Assembly (NCBI RefSeq): GCF_000378065.1
Contig: NZ_KB899165.1
Location: forward strand, 1 to 49,352
Length of the DNA: 49,352 nucleotides
DNA from: Porphyromonas gulae DSM 15663
GTDB lineage: Bacteria > Bacteroidota > Bacteroidia > Bacteroidales > Porphyromonadaceae
Reading direction: 5' to 3'
The notes beneath the pieces were generated by a model, which searched no databases, was not told the origin of the DNA, and saw nothing but the letters and a program-made list of their open reading frames with translations. Positions 1 to 8,427 of the stretch are shown here, piece after piece. The position numbers and the translations under genes are program-made. Numbering within the stretch: position 1 is the stretch's first letter; each line of letters opens with the position of its first letter.

Positions 1-2
1 TG

Positions 3-722
3 ATGAAGAATACGACGGTGAACAACGGCAATGGGGCTCAGATCGTATGGCGTTCTAACGATACGGGTTCGTCCGGTATGCCTTCTCTTGTGATGGATGT
101 TCTTGGCAACGAGTCTGCCGACCGTTTGTGGATCTTTACGGAGCCGGGTCTTTCTTTCGGTTTCGACAACGGCTGGGATGGTCGCAAGCTGCCGGAGAAG
201 GGACTTTCACAGCTTTATGCGCTGTCGGATATCGGCAATGATAAATTCCAGGTTGCGGCTGTTCCTGAGTTGGATAATCTGCAGATCGGCTTCGATGCAG
301 ATAAGGATGGTCAATACACATTGGAGTTTGCCCTTTCTGATCATTTTTCGAAAGGGGCTGTATATCTGCACGATCTTCAGACCGAATCCAAGCACCGTAT
401 AACGAATACCACTTCGTATTCATTCGAGGCCAAACGAGGGGATTCGGGTGCACGATTCCGACTCTCGTTTGATGAGGCCGGCGTTGATTCGGAGGAAATG
501 TCTGTTGTGGTTGGTACGGTTGGAAAGCGGATTGTTGTTAGCAACAACAGTGCCCATGACTACACAGTGCAAATTTACACCACTGACGGTAAGCTATTGT
601 TCCGCGGGGATGTAAAGGCCGGAGGCAAGTCGATGACAGAAGCTCTGACTGATGGAGCGTATGTTGTCAGTCTTCATAGTCCTACTACAGCTACTGACGT
701 AAGGAAGCTAATCGTTAACTGA
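3..722 (+). CDS. C-terminal part of a T9SS-secreted surface protein (5' end outside window)
   Basis: The reading frame is open to the left edge, so this is probably the last ~240 residues of a larger protein rather than a gene starting at base 3. The last ~75 residues look like a type IX secretion C-terminal sorting domain: a beta-rich module with the segments VQIYTTDGKLLF and GAYVVSLHS, ending in a basic RKLIVN tail. By family knowledge this domain directs passage across the outer membrane and is removed as the protein is attached to the surface through A-LPS or released. The part before it is beta-rich with no catalytic motif that I recognise, so the function of the mature protein is unknown. 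A strong terminator follows at 813-855, so it ends its transcription unit. Confidence 0.8.
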   Translation: MKNTTVNNGNGAQIVWRSNDTGSSGMPSLVMDVLGNESADRLWIFTEPGLSFGFDNGWDGRKLPEKGLSQLYALSDIGNDKFQVAAVPELDNLQIGFDADKDGQYTLEFALSDHFSKGAVYLHDLQTESKHRITNTTSYSFEAKRGDSGARFRLSFDEAGVDSEEMSVVVGTVGKRIVVSNNSAHDYTVQIYTTDGKLLFRGDVKAGGKSMTEALTDGAYVVSLHSPTTATDVRKLIVN

Positions 723-1177
723 TGAGTAAAAATCAAAGCACCGTTGTAACGATGAGATTGCTCGTTGCATATCCAATTACATCGGACTTGATACATCTCT
801 CTAAATGTTAGTAAGAGGGGGTTGTGAAGTAAAGTATTTTCCAACCCCCTCTTAACATCCTTACTCTACCGTTAAAATCTCTTTGTTTCAAATTTCAATG
901 GGTAATTTGGATTTATTATCTAAAAAGACCAGTTTTTTGTGGAAACAAAAAGGATTGTTCGTAGTAGGCATTGCTAATACGAATAATGAATCTTATGTTT
1001 CGTAACCTACGTTTTCTAAATGGATAAGGTTTCTGACTCATTTTTTTTGTGCACCTTTGTGTAAAGAAGGGGCTGACTCTCATTCTGTAGTGTTATTGTG
1101 TCTTGATATTAAATAATTTCTCGAAAAAAAGTGCATGTTGGCATGCAAGTAATTAAAGTGTAAGATAAAGGAAGCGT
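723..1177. other. Intergenic region with terminator, otherwise no gene seen
   Basis: About 455 bp between the T9SS protein and the DUF3575 gene. It contains the terminator hairpin at 813-855 and then AT-rich DNA with stops in all frames. A near-consensus -7 box, CACCTTTG at 1052-1059, could serve the downstream gene but misses the expected TA start. No tRNA or small gene was recognised. Confidence 0.6.
813..855 (+). terminator. Rho-independent terminator-like hairpin
   Basis: A perfect 12-bp inverted repeat (813-824 with 842-853, AAGAGGGGGTTG on the left arm) encloses a 17-base loop. It lies about 90 bases after the T9SS protein stop. The T run after the stem is short. Confidence 0.65.
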
Positions 1178-1771
1178 ATGAAGAAGAATTTGATTTTCTT
1201 GGTGTTGTTTTTGAGCGGACTGTTTGCTGCATCTGCTCAGCGCGTGGCTCTTAAGAATAATTTGCTTTATGATGCAACGCTAACCCCCAACTTGGCCTTG
1301 GAAATAGGTGTAGGCCCTAAAATGACTGTAGACCTCTTGGGAGGAGTAAACCCTTTCAAGATCAGCGATGATCATTATTGGAAGCATTGGCTTGCCCAGC
1401 CGGAATTGCGTTATTGGTTCTGTGAGAAATTCAATGGAGTGTTTATCGGACTTCATGGTCATGTCGGTCAAATGAATATCGCAGGAATATCAGTTCCTCC
1501 TGTTGGCTCCATTCATCCTAAGAGTGACTTCGACGATGCCAAGTATCATCGTTATCAAGGATGGTTCTATGGTGGTGGTATCAGTATAGGCCGTCAGTGG
1601 ATCTTGGGCAATCATTGGAATCTGGAAGCAAGTATCGGTGGTGGCTATATTCACTTCGACTATGACAAGTATCAGTGTGTAGAGTGTGGGAAGAAAGTTG
1701 GTGTTGACAAGAAGGCCGATTACTTTGGCCTGACGCGAGCCACTCTTTCGTTAATCTATCTGTTTAAGTAA
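1178..1771 (+). CDS. DUF3575-family outer membrane protein
   Basis: A 197-residue protein with a Sec signal peptide (hydrophobic core about residues 4-18, cleavage likely after ASA). The mature part begins VALKNNLLYDATLTPNLALEIG, which I recognise as the DUF3575 family start, and has alternating beta-strand pattern ending LIYLFK, suggesting a small outer-membrane barrel. DUF3575 proteins in Bacteroidota typically sit beside DUF3868 proteins in fimbria-type gene clusters, and here the DUF3868 gene follows 39 bp downstream, so the two are probably one operon. A Cys pair near the C-terminus (CVECGKK) could form a disulfide. An AAGGAAG stretch lies just before the ATG. The exact role is unknown. 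Confidence 0.85.
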   Translation: MKKNLIFLVLFLSGLFAASAQRVALKNNLLYDATLTPNLALEIGVGPKMTVDLLGGVNPFKISDDHYWKHWLAQPELRYWFCEKFNGVFIGLHGHVGQMNIAGISVPPVGSIHPKSDFDDAKYHRYQGWFYGGGISIGRQWILGNHWNLEASIGGGYIHFDYDKYQCVECGKKVGVDKKADYFGLTRATLSLIYLFK

Positions 1772-1810
1772 TTCCTAATAAATGAACTCTCAAAAAAAGA
1801 GGCTTTTAAT

Positions 1811-3250
1811 ATGAAAAGAATACAACTAACTCTTATCGCTCTCTTCGCCGCTGTTGCCGGTTTGGTCGCTCAAAATACTTACGAAGGAGCAATTTCATAT
1901 AAAATTTCGTTGGACAAAACCGGAAATAAGGTCGCACTAAATGGTGTGGCAGATATGAGTGGTTTGAAGCTCAAGAGCACTCAGATGATCATTGTTACGC
2001 CTATTCTTCGTTCAGAAGATGGTACGAGCCGAGTGGAATTTCCTTCGGTAGTCATTACAGGTCGCAATCGAACAAAAGCTCTCAAGCGTGAAATCGCATT
2101 TAGTTCGGCTTTGCCCCAAGCAAAAAATGCAGCCCAATACATTCGCCGCCACAATGGGAAGAGCGAGCAGTTTGCTTTCATGGGAGAGCATGCTTATGCT
2201 CCCTGGATGATGCATGCCAAATTTGTAGTTCGCGAAGAGGTGCGAGGTTGTGCCAAGTGTCCCGTTGGTCTGGCAGACGTTGCTGTGCCTTTCGAACCTT
2301 TGTTCAATCCTGCGGAAGCTCCTTATCTGTTGGCTGAGGTTACCCCGGCCGAAGAAGTGGAAAAGCAGCGAGAGTCCAGCTTCGATGCTTATATCAATTT
2401 CAAAGTCAATAAGGCAGATGTCCTTCCTGAATACCGTAACAATAAGGCGGAGTTAGAGAAAATCAGAGAATTTGTAAGCACTGTGAAGGCTAATCCTAAC
2501 TATTCGGTCAATAAAATGATCATCGAAGGATTTGCTTCTCCCGAGGCTTCAATAGCCCACAATAAGGCTTTGTCTGAGCGTCGTGCCAAAAGGCTTGCAG
2601 AAGAATTGGTGCGCAAGTATGGGAAAACGTTGCCGAATATAACCACTAAGTTCGGCGGTGAAGACTGGAAAGGACTGAAACTGGCTATCGAAAAGAGCGA
2701 TATAGCCGATCGTGATCGCGTACTGGAGATAATCAACTCCGATAAATATGCCGATGATGATGCACGTGAGCAGGCTCTGAAGCAACTTTCGTCTTATCGT
2801 CATATCTTGGATCAGATCTATCCGAATTTGCGTCGCAATACGATAACCATGGGATATATCGTTCGCGATTATACACTCGAAGAGGCTCGCGCAATCATTA
2901 AGACTGCTCCGAAAGAACTTAGTGAGGCCGAAATGTACCGTGTGGCAATGTCTTATCCCAAGGGAGACCAAGAGCGTTTGTTTGCTCTGAATACGACCCT
3001 GAAGTATTTCCCTGAAAGTGTAACGGGCCGAATCAATTTGGCTGTGGCCGCTTTTGAAGGTGGAGATGCTCAGCAGGCAATTGCTCTGTTGAGTCCGATT
3101 CAGACAGAAAAGGGTGTAAGCAATATCCTTGGAGCTGCTTATGCTCGTACGGGAGATTTTGCTCGTGCCGAAACCTTCTTCCGTAAGGCGGTTGCAGAAG
3201 GAGATACAAATGCGCAGCGCAACCTTGATATGTTGCTTGGCAAAAAATAA
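1811..3250 (+). CDS. DUF3868 / OmpA-like / TPR surface protein
   Basis: A 479-residue exported protein of about 53 kDa. It has a signal peptide ending near LVAQ (residues 1-21), an N-terminal DUF3868-type region with a CAKC pair near residue 145, an OmpA-like domain around residues 190-280 (FDAYINFKVNKADVLP, then IEGFASPEAS and LSERRAKRLAEEL), and tetratricopeptide-like helices near the C-terminus. OmpA-like domains bind peptidoglycan, so the protein may tether the outer membrane or a surface structure to the wall. Its size fits the immunoreactive 53-kDa antigen reported in P. gingivalis, but that identity is a guess. Together with the DUF3575 gene just upstream it resembles the accessory pair of fimbria loci, yet no fimbrillin gene follows. 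It is followed by a terminator at 3275-3312. Confidence 0.87.
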   Translation: MKRIQLTLIALFAAVAGLVAQNTYEGAISYKISLDKTGNKVALNGVADMSGLKLKSTQMIIVTPILRSEDGTSRVEFPSVVITGRNRTKALKREIAFSSALPQAKNAAQYIRRHNGKSEQFAFMGEHAYAPWMMHAKFVVREEVRGCAKCPVGLADVAVPFEPLFNPAEAPYLLAEVTPAEEVEKQRESSFDAYINFKVNKADVLPEYRNNKAELEKIREFVSTVKANPNYSVNKMIIEGFASPEASIAHNKALSERRAKRLAEELVRKYGKTLPNITTKFGGEDWKGLKLAIEKSDIADRDRVLEIINSDKYADDDAREQALKQLSSYRHILDQIYPNLRRNTITMGYIVRDYTLEEARAIIKTAPKELSEAEMYRVAMSYPKGDQERLFALNTTLKYFPESVTGRINLAVAAFEGGDAQQAIALLSPIQTEKGVSNILGAAYARTGDFARAETFFRKAVAEGDTNAQRNLDMLLGKK

Positions 3251-3274
3251 GTGGAGTTTTCCATATTGATTATT

Positions 3275-3312
3275 AAGGTGCACCGGGACTTCTGTTTCGG
3301 TGCACTTTTTTT
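3275..3312 (+). terminator. Rho-independent terminator after the OmpA-like gene
   Basis: The stem GTGCACCG (3278-3285) pairs with CGGTGCAC (3298-3305), extends by A-T pairs, and is followed by a run of seven T. It lies about 25 bases after the stop codon. Confidence 0.85.
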
Positions 3313-3494
3313 GTGGCAAATCGAGTCTGCGTACAGAGATGTGTTTTGTGTGCCAAAAAACTTTTCAACAACGAAGACGAGTTTGGAATCATTCCAAATA
3401 AGCGACTCTATGAAAGCCGAATTCAAGGAGAAAATGATGCTGTGATGAACTTTTTTGGATCGGAAGCTCTTTTTCGTCAGGTCGAAGAGCAATC

Positions 3495-3600
3495 CATATA
3501 CAAATCATTTTCAATTTATATATAAACCGTTTCCCATTTATATATAAATCATTTTCAATAAATATACAGATCGAAAACGGTTTGTATATAAATCGCAGCC
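3495..3600. repeat. 22-bp AT-rich tandem repeat, about 4.5 units
   Basis: Units start at 3495, 3517, 3539 and 3561, each exactly 22 bases, with a partial fifth from 3583. Units 1 and 3 share ATCATTTTCAAT; unit 2 has ACCGTTTCCCATT, and the unit 4-5 boundary carries AAAACGGTTTGTATATAAATC, partly the reverse complement of unit 2. Copies diverge, so this is an old or relaxed array. Direct repeats of about this length have been described from P. gingivalis genomes; whether this belongs to that family I could not test. Confidence 0.75.
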
Positions 3601-3634
3601 CCCTAAAGGCTTTCTCGTAAGGTGATAAAACAGA

Positions 3635-3672
3635 GGCACCCGTCCGATTCAAGAGGAAACCGGACGGGTGCC
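3635..3672. other. GC-rich 12-bp hairpin, possible terminator
   Basis: The arms GGCACCCGTCCG (3635-3646) and CGGACGGGTGCC (3661-3672) are perfectly complementary with a 14-base loop. There is no T run on the plus side and only a weak one on the minus side (TCTGTTTT), and no gene ends close by, so its role is unclear. Confidence 0.55.
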
Positions 3673-4038
3673 TTATGTCGTGAGGTTATCGGAAGATTAT
3701 GGGGCTTTACACCTCATGGACACTGATCTCTTTTGTGAGCATGCTGTGACGGTATATGCCGGTATGGACAGGGTAGAATCCGTCCAAAGGCCGAAAGGAA
3801 GGAGAGAAAACAGAGTGCATATCTGTTGTCATTGAGTCGTTGGTAAACGTTAGTAAACTGGTTTTGTTCGATGGACCAACCCTTTTTGTGATATACAGGT
3901 GTCCGCATTCCTGTGGGGTCTCCTATCGCACTGCAAAAGTAGGAAAAAAGCCGACTCCGAAGATGCGAAGCTCTTGTCATTTCCTCGTCGCTGCTTTCGT
4001 TCGTGCTATGTACATACGAGACAAAAGACATAAAACTG

Positions 4039-4069
4039 TTTGTAATGTCATCCTAAAGCGTTACTTTTG
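4039..4069 (+). promoter_or_regulatory. Bacteroidota-type promoter for DUF177-rpmF
   Basis: A TTTG at 4039-4042, a 19-base spacer and TACTTTTG at 4062-4069 match the Bacteroidota sigma consensus (TTTG, about 19, TAnnTTTG). Transcription would start near 4076, about 17 bases before the ATG at 4093. Confidence 0.75.
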
Positions 4070-4092
4070 CAAAGTTTTTCATCTTACACGAA

Positions 4093-4644
4093 ATGGCATC
4101 ATCCGGAAGATACGTACTGAATCTCAAGTCGCTGCCACAAGGCAAGCACCGATTCGATTACGAATTGGGTGATTCCTTTTTTGAGCAGTCCGGAAGTTAC
4201 GATATTTTAGGCGGGACATTGGCTGCAAAGGTCGAAGTGGAACGCAATGGCGATGTCTTTAATTTTTGCATCGCGCTTGACGGAATTGTCAAGACTGCTT
4301 GTGACCGATGTCTCGATGAGGTGGAAATGCCGGTAAAAGAGGAAAATAAATTGGTGGTTCGTTTCGGCGATTCTTATCAAGAGTTGAGCGACGATCTGCT
4401 TGTAGTCCCTCTGTCGGAAGGTACATTGGATCTAAGCTCGCTTCTTTATGAGTATTCCGAATTGGCTATCCCGATGCAGCGTATGCATTCGGATGGAGAA
4501 TGCGACCCCGAGATGATGAATCGAATGTCCGATCTGCTGGCGATAGATGCTGATGAAGCAACAGAAGAATCCGGTATGACCGCTCACGATTCGAGGTGGG
4601 ATTCTCTTGGAAAACTATTGGAACAAAAAGAACAATTTAAATAA
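4093..4644 (+). CDS. DUF177 / YceD-family protein
   Basis: A 183-residue protein of the DUF177 (YceD) family. The core motif ACDRCLDEVEMPV, with its CxxC, lies near residues 75-88. The acidic C-terminal tail, with DADEATEE and DSRWDSLGKL, is also typical. The family is nearly always encoded directly before rpmF, and rpmF starts 6 bp downstream here. Published work links YceD-type proteins to large ribosomal RNA accumulation, but the biochemical role is not settled. The start is supported by the promoter at 4039-4069, which leaves a leader of about 17 bases. Confidence 0.9.
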   Translation: MASSGRYVLNLKSLPQGKHRFDYELGDSFFEQSGSYDILGGTLAAKVEVERNGDVFNFCIALDGIVKTACDRCLDEVEMPVKEENKLVVRFGDSYQELSDDLLVVPLSEGTLDLSSLLYEYSELAIPMQRMHSDGECDPEMMNRMSDLLAIDADEATEESGMTAHDSRWDSLGKLLEQKEQFK

Positions 4645-4650
4645 ATAAAA

Positions 4651-4836
4651 ATGGCACATCCTAAAAGAAGACAGTCCAAAACGAGAACCGCCAAGCGGAG
4701 AACTCATGACAAAGCCGCTATGCCGACTTTGGCCAAGTGCCCCAATTGTGGAGCATGGCACATCTATCACACAGTATGTGGTGATTGTGGCTACTACCGC
4801 GGTAAGTTGGCAATCGAAAAAGAAGTGGCAGTGTAA
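4651..4836 (+). CDS. rpmF: 50S ribosomal protein L32
   Basis: A 61-residue basic protein starting MAHPKRRQSKTRTAKRR, the standard L32 opening, with a CPNC and CGDC pair (about residues 30-47) forming the zinc ribbon. It is the zinc-binding form, not the zinc-independent paralogue. It is cotranscribed with the DUF177 gene, 6 bp apart, and followed by a terminator at 4886-4925. In many bacteria plsX follows rpmF; here fabH follows directly, about 175 bp away. Confidence 0.97.
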   Translation: MAHPKRRQSKTRTAKRRTHDKAAMPTLAKCPNCGAWHIYHTVCGDCGYYRGKLAIEKEVAV

Positions 4837-4885
4837 AATTGCTTGCCCTCGGTCGATGTCGGTCGCATAGGCGGCAAGAACGAGC

Positions 4886-4925
4886 AAAAGAGTCCCTTAG
4901 ACCTGTTCTTTGGGACTTTTTTTTT
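4886..4925 (+). terminator. Rho-independent terminator after rpmF
   Basis: AGTCCC (4891-4896) pairs with GGGACT (4912-4917), extended by A-T pairs, and is followed by about nine T. Confidence 0.8.
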
Positions 4926-5011
4926 ATTTTAGCGGCCACAAATAATCTTTTCCGGCGGGATATGGCCTTTGAAAAAGGCTGACGCCCGTCCATTATGCAA
5001 CAAATTCAATT

Positions 5012-6019
5012 ATGAATAAAATAAACGCGGCTATAACAGCCGTTGGGGCCTATCTCCCTGAAGATGTTATTACCAATGCCGATCTGGAAAAAATGGTTGA
5101 TACCAATGACGAATGGATCATGACCCGTGTAGGCATCAAGGAGCGTCGGATCCTTCGAGACAAGGATAAAGGGGCTTCCTATCTGGCTATTCGTGCGGCA
5201 CAAGACCTCTTCGATCGTCATGGTATCGATCCCAAGAGCATCGACGGCTTGATCCTTGCAACCAACTCGGGCGACTATCATTTCCCTTCCACGGCCAGCA
5301 TCGTTGCTCATGAGATCGGCTGTGGCGACATCTTTACTTTCGATATGCAGGCGGCCTGTCCCACGTTTATTTATGCTCTTGAAGTGGGAGCCAATTTTAT
5401 CCGTTCGGGACGTTACTCCAAGATCCTTGTGATCGCTACGGAGAAGATGACGGCTATTACGGATTATACCGATCGGGCTACTTGTCCGCTATTCGGGGAT
5501 GGTGCCGGTTGTGTTTTGCTCGAGGCTACCGAAGAAGAAGTAGGCGTTATGGATGCGGTGCTGCACTCCAATGGTATCGGCAAAGATCATTTGATCATGA
5601 AGGCGGGTGGATCGGCATGTCCTCCTACACACGAAACGGTGGATAATCGTTGGCACTATGTGTATCAGGAAGGACAGGTAGTATTCAAGCATGCTGTCGT
5701 AGATATGTGCAACAGCTGTGTGGAGATCATGGAGCGCAACAATCTTTCGCACGATGATATTACTTGGGTAGTACCTCATCAGGCCAACCTCCGAATCATC
5801 GATGCCGTTGCCCGACGGATGGGAGTCCCATACGAGAAAGTGATGGTCAATATCGAGCGTTATGGCAATACCAGTTCGGCTACAATCCCCATTTGTCTGT
5901 GGGAGTGGGAGCATAAGTTGAAGAAAGGCGATGTTCTGGTCATGACCTCATTCGGTGCCGGCTTTACGTGGGGAGCTGTCTATGTCAAGTGGGCATACGA
6001 TGGCAGCACGGTTCGTTGA
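5012..6019 (+). CDS. fabH: 3-oxoacyl-ACP synthase III (KAS III)
   Basis: A 335-residue thiolase-fold enzyme that starts fatty acid elongation by condensing an acyl-CoA primer with malonyl-ACP. The catalytic Cys116 lies in QAACPTF, His256 in VVPHQANLR and Asn286 in [11 protein letters not shown], which is the complete FabH triad. The N-terminal half contains [16 protein letters not shown], a typical FabH stretch. The gene lies between rpmF and era, an order common in Bacteroidota. A terminator-like hairpin follows at 6037-6072, so era may have its own transcript. Bacteroidota FabH enzymes often accept branched primers; that preference cannot be read from the sequence. Confidence 0.96.
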   Translation: MNKINAAITAVGAYLPEDVITNADLEKMVDTNDEWIMTRVGIKERRILRDKDKGASYLAIRAAQDLFDRHGIDPKSIDGLILATNSGDYHFPSTASIVAHEIGCGDIFTFDMQAACPTFIYALEVGANFIRSGRYSKILVIATEKMTAITDYTDRATCPLFGDGAGCVLLEATEEEVGVMDAVLHSNGIGKDHLIMKAGGSACPPTHETVDNRWHYVYQEGQVVFKHAVVDMCNSCVEIMERNNLSHDDITWVVPHQANLRIIDAVARRMGVPYEKVMVNIERYGNTSSATIPICLWEWEHKLKKGDVLVMTSFGAGFTWGAVYVKWAYDGSTVR

Positions 6020-6036
6020 TCATACACAATAGAAAC

Positions 6037-6072
6037 AGGGGGCTGCTTCGCCGCGAAGGCAAACAGCCCCTT
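6037..6072 (+). terminator. Hairpin after fabH
   Basis: GGGGCTG (6039-6045) pairs with CAGCCCC (6064-6070), followed by only a short TT. It is probably an attenuating or weak terminator between fabH and era. Confidence 0.55.
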
Positions 6073-6098
6073 ATTCGTACATATAACAAAGCTTCGAA

Positions 6099-6998
6099 AT
6101 GCAAGTAGGGGAGTCCGGTCACCGTTCGGGATTTGTCAATATCGTTGGAAACCCCAACGTCGGGAAAAGTACACTGATGAATCTGCTTGTCGGTGAGCGG
6201 ATTTCTATCATTACCTCCAAGGCGCAGACCACCAGACATAGAATCATGGGGATTGTGAATACGCCGGAGATGCAAATCGTTTATTCCGATACACCGGGAG
6301 TACTTCGTCCCAATTACAAACTCCAACAGGAAATGCGGGAGTTCTCCGAATCTGCTCTCGGGGATGCCGATGTACTGGTTTATGTGACGGACGTGGTGGA
6401 GAAGGCAGATAAGAATGCTGATTTTCTCGCTCGCGTATCCCGAATGGAGTGCCCTGTACTTCTGGTCATCAACAAGATCGACCTGAGCAATCAGGAAGCA
6501 TTGGAAAAACTGGTGGAAGAGTGGCGTAGCATATTGCCCAAAGCAGAGATTCACCCCATTTCGGCTACGAACAACTTCAATGTCGGGCTGCTGCAGAGAC
6601 GCATCGAAAGCCTCATCCCACCCTCTCCTCCTTACTTCGAAAAAGATGCGCTCACGGACAAGCCGGCACGTTTTTTCGTTACGGAGATCATTCGTGAGAA
6701 GATCTTGCTGTACTACCAAAAAGAAATTCCCTATGCGGTGGAAGTGGTCGTGGAGGAATTCAAGGAGGAGAAGACCATTATCCGCATCAAGTCGCTGATC
6801 ATCGTAGAGCGTAATTCTCAGAAAGGGATAATCATCGGCCCGAAAGGAGCGGCCATCAAACGTGTGGGGTCAATGGCCCGGCGCGATTTGGAGCGTTTCT
6901 TCGGAAAGAAAATCTTCTTGGAGATCTTTGTGAAGGTCGAAAAAGACTGGCGCAACAGGGATAATCTGCTTCGTGCCTTCGGCTATCAGTTGGATTAG
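6099..6998 (+). CDS. era: GTPase Era
   Basis: A 299-residue GTPase involved in 30S maturation and binding the 3' end of 16S rRNA. The P-loop is GNPNVGKST (about residues 17-25), followed by the switch region with AQTTRHR, the G3 motif DTPG, the G4 motif NKID, and a C-terminal KH domain containing GIIIGPKGAAIKRVG. This order and length match Era. The gene lies 64 bp before der, so two ribosome-assembly GTPases are adjacent and probably cotranscribed. Confidence 0.97.
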   Translation: MQVGESGHRSGFVNIVGNPNVGKSTLMNLLVGERISIITSKAQTTRHRIMGIVNTPEMQIVYSDTPGVLRPNYKLQQEMREFSESALGDADVLVYVTDVVEKADKNADFLARVSRMECPVLLVINKIDLSNQEALEKLVEEWRSILPKAEIHPISATNNFNVGLLQRRIESLIPPSPPYFEKDALTDKPARFFVTEIIREKILLYYQKEIPYAVEVVVEEFKEEKTIIRIKSLIIVERNSQKGIIIGPKGAAIKRVGSMARRDLERFFGKKIFLEIFVKVEKDWRNRDNLLRAFGYQLD

Positions 6999-7062
6999 TC
7001 CTTGGTCGGTCGTAGCATGACAAGCAACAATCAGAACGAAATCATAGAATAGAAATAGAGAT

Positions 7063-8376
7063 ATGGGAGCATTAGTCGCCATCGTAGGCCGTCCGAATGT
7101 GGGCAAGAGCACATTGTTCAACCGCCTTACCCAAAGCCGGCAAGCCATCGTAGCCGAAGAGGCCGGTACTACGCGCGATAGGCAGTACGGCCGGGTGCAT
7201 TGGAACGGTCGGGAGTTTTCCATCGTCGATACCGGAGGCTGGGTGGTCAATTCGGAAGATGTTTTCGAGGAAGAAATCAATAAGCAAGTGTATATTGCTG
7301 TCGAGGAAGCAGATGTAGTCCTCTTCGTCGTAGACAACCAGACCGGAGTGACTTCCCTTGACGAACAAGTCGCCGAGATCCTGCGCCGAAGCAAAAAACC
7401 GGTTATAGTCGTAGCCAATAAGGTGGACAATACCGAAGATCATTATTCTGCTTCCGAATTCTATTCCTTTGGTTTGGGCGATCCTTACTGCGTTGCAGCT
7501 GTCAGCGGTTCGGGGACAGGCGATTTGCTCGACAGGGTGATGGAGCTATTGCCGGCAGAGAGCGGCCAATCGGACCTGGACGAAACACTCCCTCGAATAG
7601 CCATCGTAGGCCGTCCCAATGCAGGGAAAAGTTCCTTGCTGAATGCCTTCATCGGAGAGGACAGGCATATCGTGACGGATATAGCAGGCACGACAAGGGA
7701 CTCTATATACACTAAGTACAATAAGTTCGGACTCAATTTTTACCTTGTCGATACCGCCGGTATTCGCAAAAGGGGTAAAGTGAATGAAGACCTGGAATAC
7801 TACTCCGTTATCCGATCCATTCGTGCCATCGAAAACTCCGACGTATGTGTGCTGATGCTGGATGCCACACGAGGTGTGGAGTCGCAGGACCTCAATATCT
7901 TTCAGATTATCCAGCGCAATAGCAAGGGACTGGTCGTATGTATCAATAAGTGGGACTTGGTGGAAGATAAAAGTCAGGCCGTCATCAAGACGTTCGAGAA
8001 TGCCATCCGGCAGCGTTTTGCTCCCTTCACGGATTTCCCCCTTCTCTTCATATCGGCTATGACCAAACAAAGGATCTTCAAAGTGTTGGAGACGGTCAAT
8101 CAGGTCTATGCACGCCGCTCGACTCGTATTCCTACGCACAAGCTGAATGAAGTGATGCTGCCCATTATCGAGGCTACACCGCCTCCTGCTACCAAGGGCA
8201 AATACATCAAAATAAAATATGTGATGCAGCTTCCGACGGCAGTGCCTTCATTTGCCTTTTTTGCCAATCTGCCTCAGTGGGTGAAAGAGCCTTATAAGCG
8301 TTTTTTGGAGAATCAGATTCGTACCCACTGGGATTTTTGCGGTACTCCCATCAACATTTTTATCCGTGAGAAGTAG
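7063..8376 (+). CDS. der: GTPase Der (EngA)
   Basis: A 437-residue protein with two consecutive GTPase domains, the hallmark of Der. The first has the P-loop GRPNVGKST near residue 10, DTGG and NKVD. The second has GRPNAGKSS near residue 184, DTAG and NKWD. The C-terminal ~90 residues form the KH-like domain, with TPPPATKGK, and end NIFIREK. Der is needed for 50S subunit assembly. The ATG at 7063 leaves 64 bp to era. A poorly conserved gap of about 50 bp separates it from the DUF2723 gene. Confidence 0.97.
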   Translation: MGALVAIVGRPNVGKSTLFNRLTQSRQAIVAEEAGTTRDRQYGRVHWNGREFSIVDTGGWVVNSEDVFEEEINKQVYIAVEEADVVLFVVDNQTGVTSLDEQVAEILRRSKKPVIVVANKVDNTEDHYSASEFYSFGLGDPYCVAAVSGSGTGDLLDRVMELLPAESGQSDLDETLPRIAIVGRPNAGKSSLLNAFIGEDRHIVTDIAGTTRDSIYTKYNKFGLNFYLVDTAGIRKRGKVNEDLEYYSVIRSIRAIENSDVCVLMLDATRGVESQDLNIFQIIQRNSKGLVVCINKWDLVEDKSQAVIKTFENAIRQRFAPFTDFPLLFISAMTKQRIFKVLETVNQVYARRSTRIPTHKLNEVMLPIIEATPPPATKGKYIKIKYVMQLPTAVPSFAFFANLPQWVKEPYKRFLENQIRTHWDFCGTPINIFIREK

Positions 8377-8427
8377 GGTTTGCCCCCTGCTCAATACGTT
8401 TAAGTCATTATAGAAGAATACAATGAT

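Larger units (their letters stand above)
3251..4092. other. Gene-poor intergenic region with tandem repeat and hairpins
   Basis: About 840 bp without a convincing gene. It holds a terminator (3275-3312), the 22-bp tandem repeat (3495-3600), a strong GC-rich hairpin (3635-3672) and the promoter of the DUF177-rpmF operon (4039-4069). Open frames of about 100 codons occur on both strands near 3714-4172, but they lack recognisable domains and one runs through the promoter. Confidence 0.6.

Noticed and set aside
723-1177. tRNA or small RNA gene in the intergenic stretch
   Set aside because: No cloverleaf or TTCGAnTC-type loop was seen; only the terminator hairpin is clear.
3495-3600. CRISPR array
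   Set aside because: The 22-bp units are contiguous with no spacers and no cas genes are near.
3714-4172. Open frames of about 105-110 codons on both strands in the intergenic region
   Set aside because: No domain or good start; the plus-strand frame overlaps the promoter and start of the DUF177 gene.
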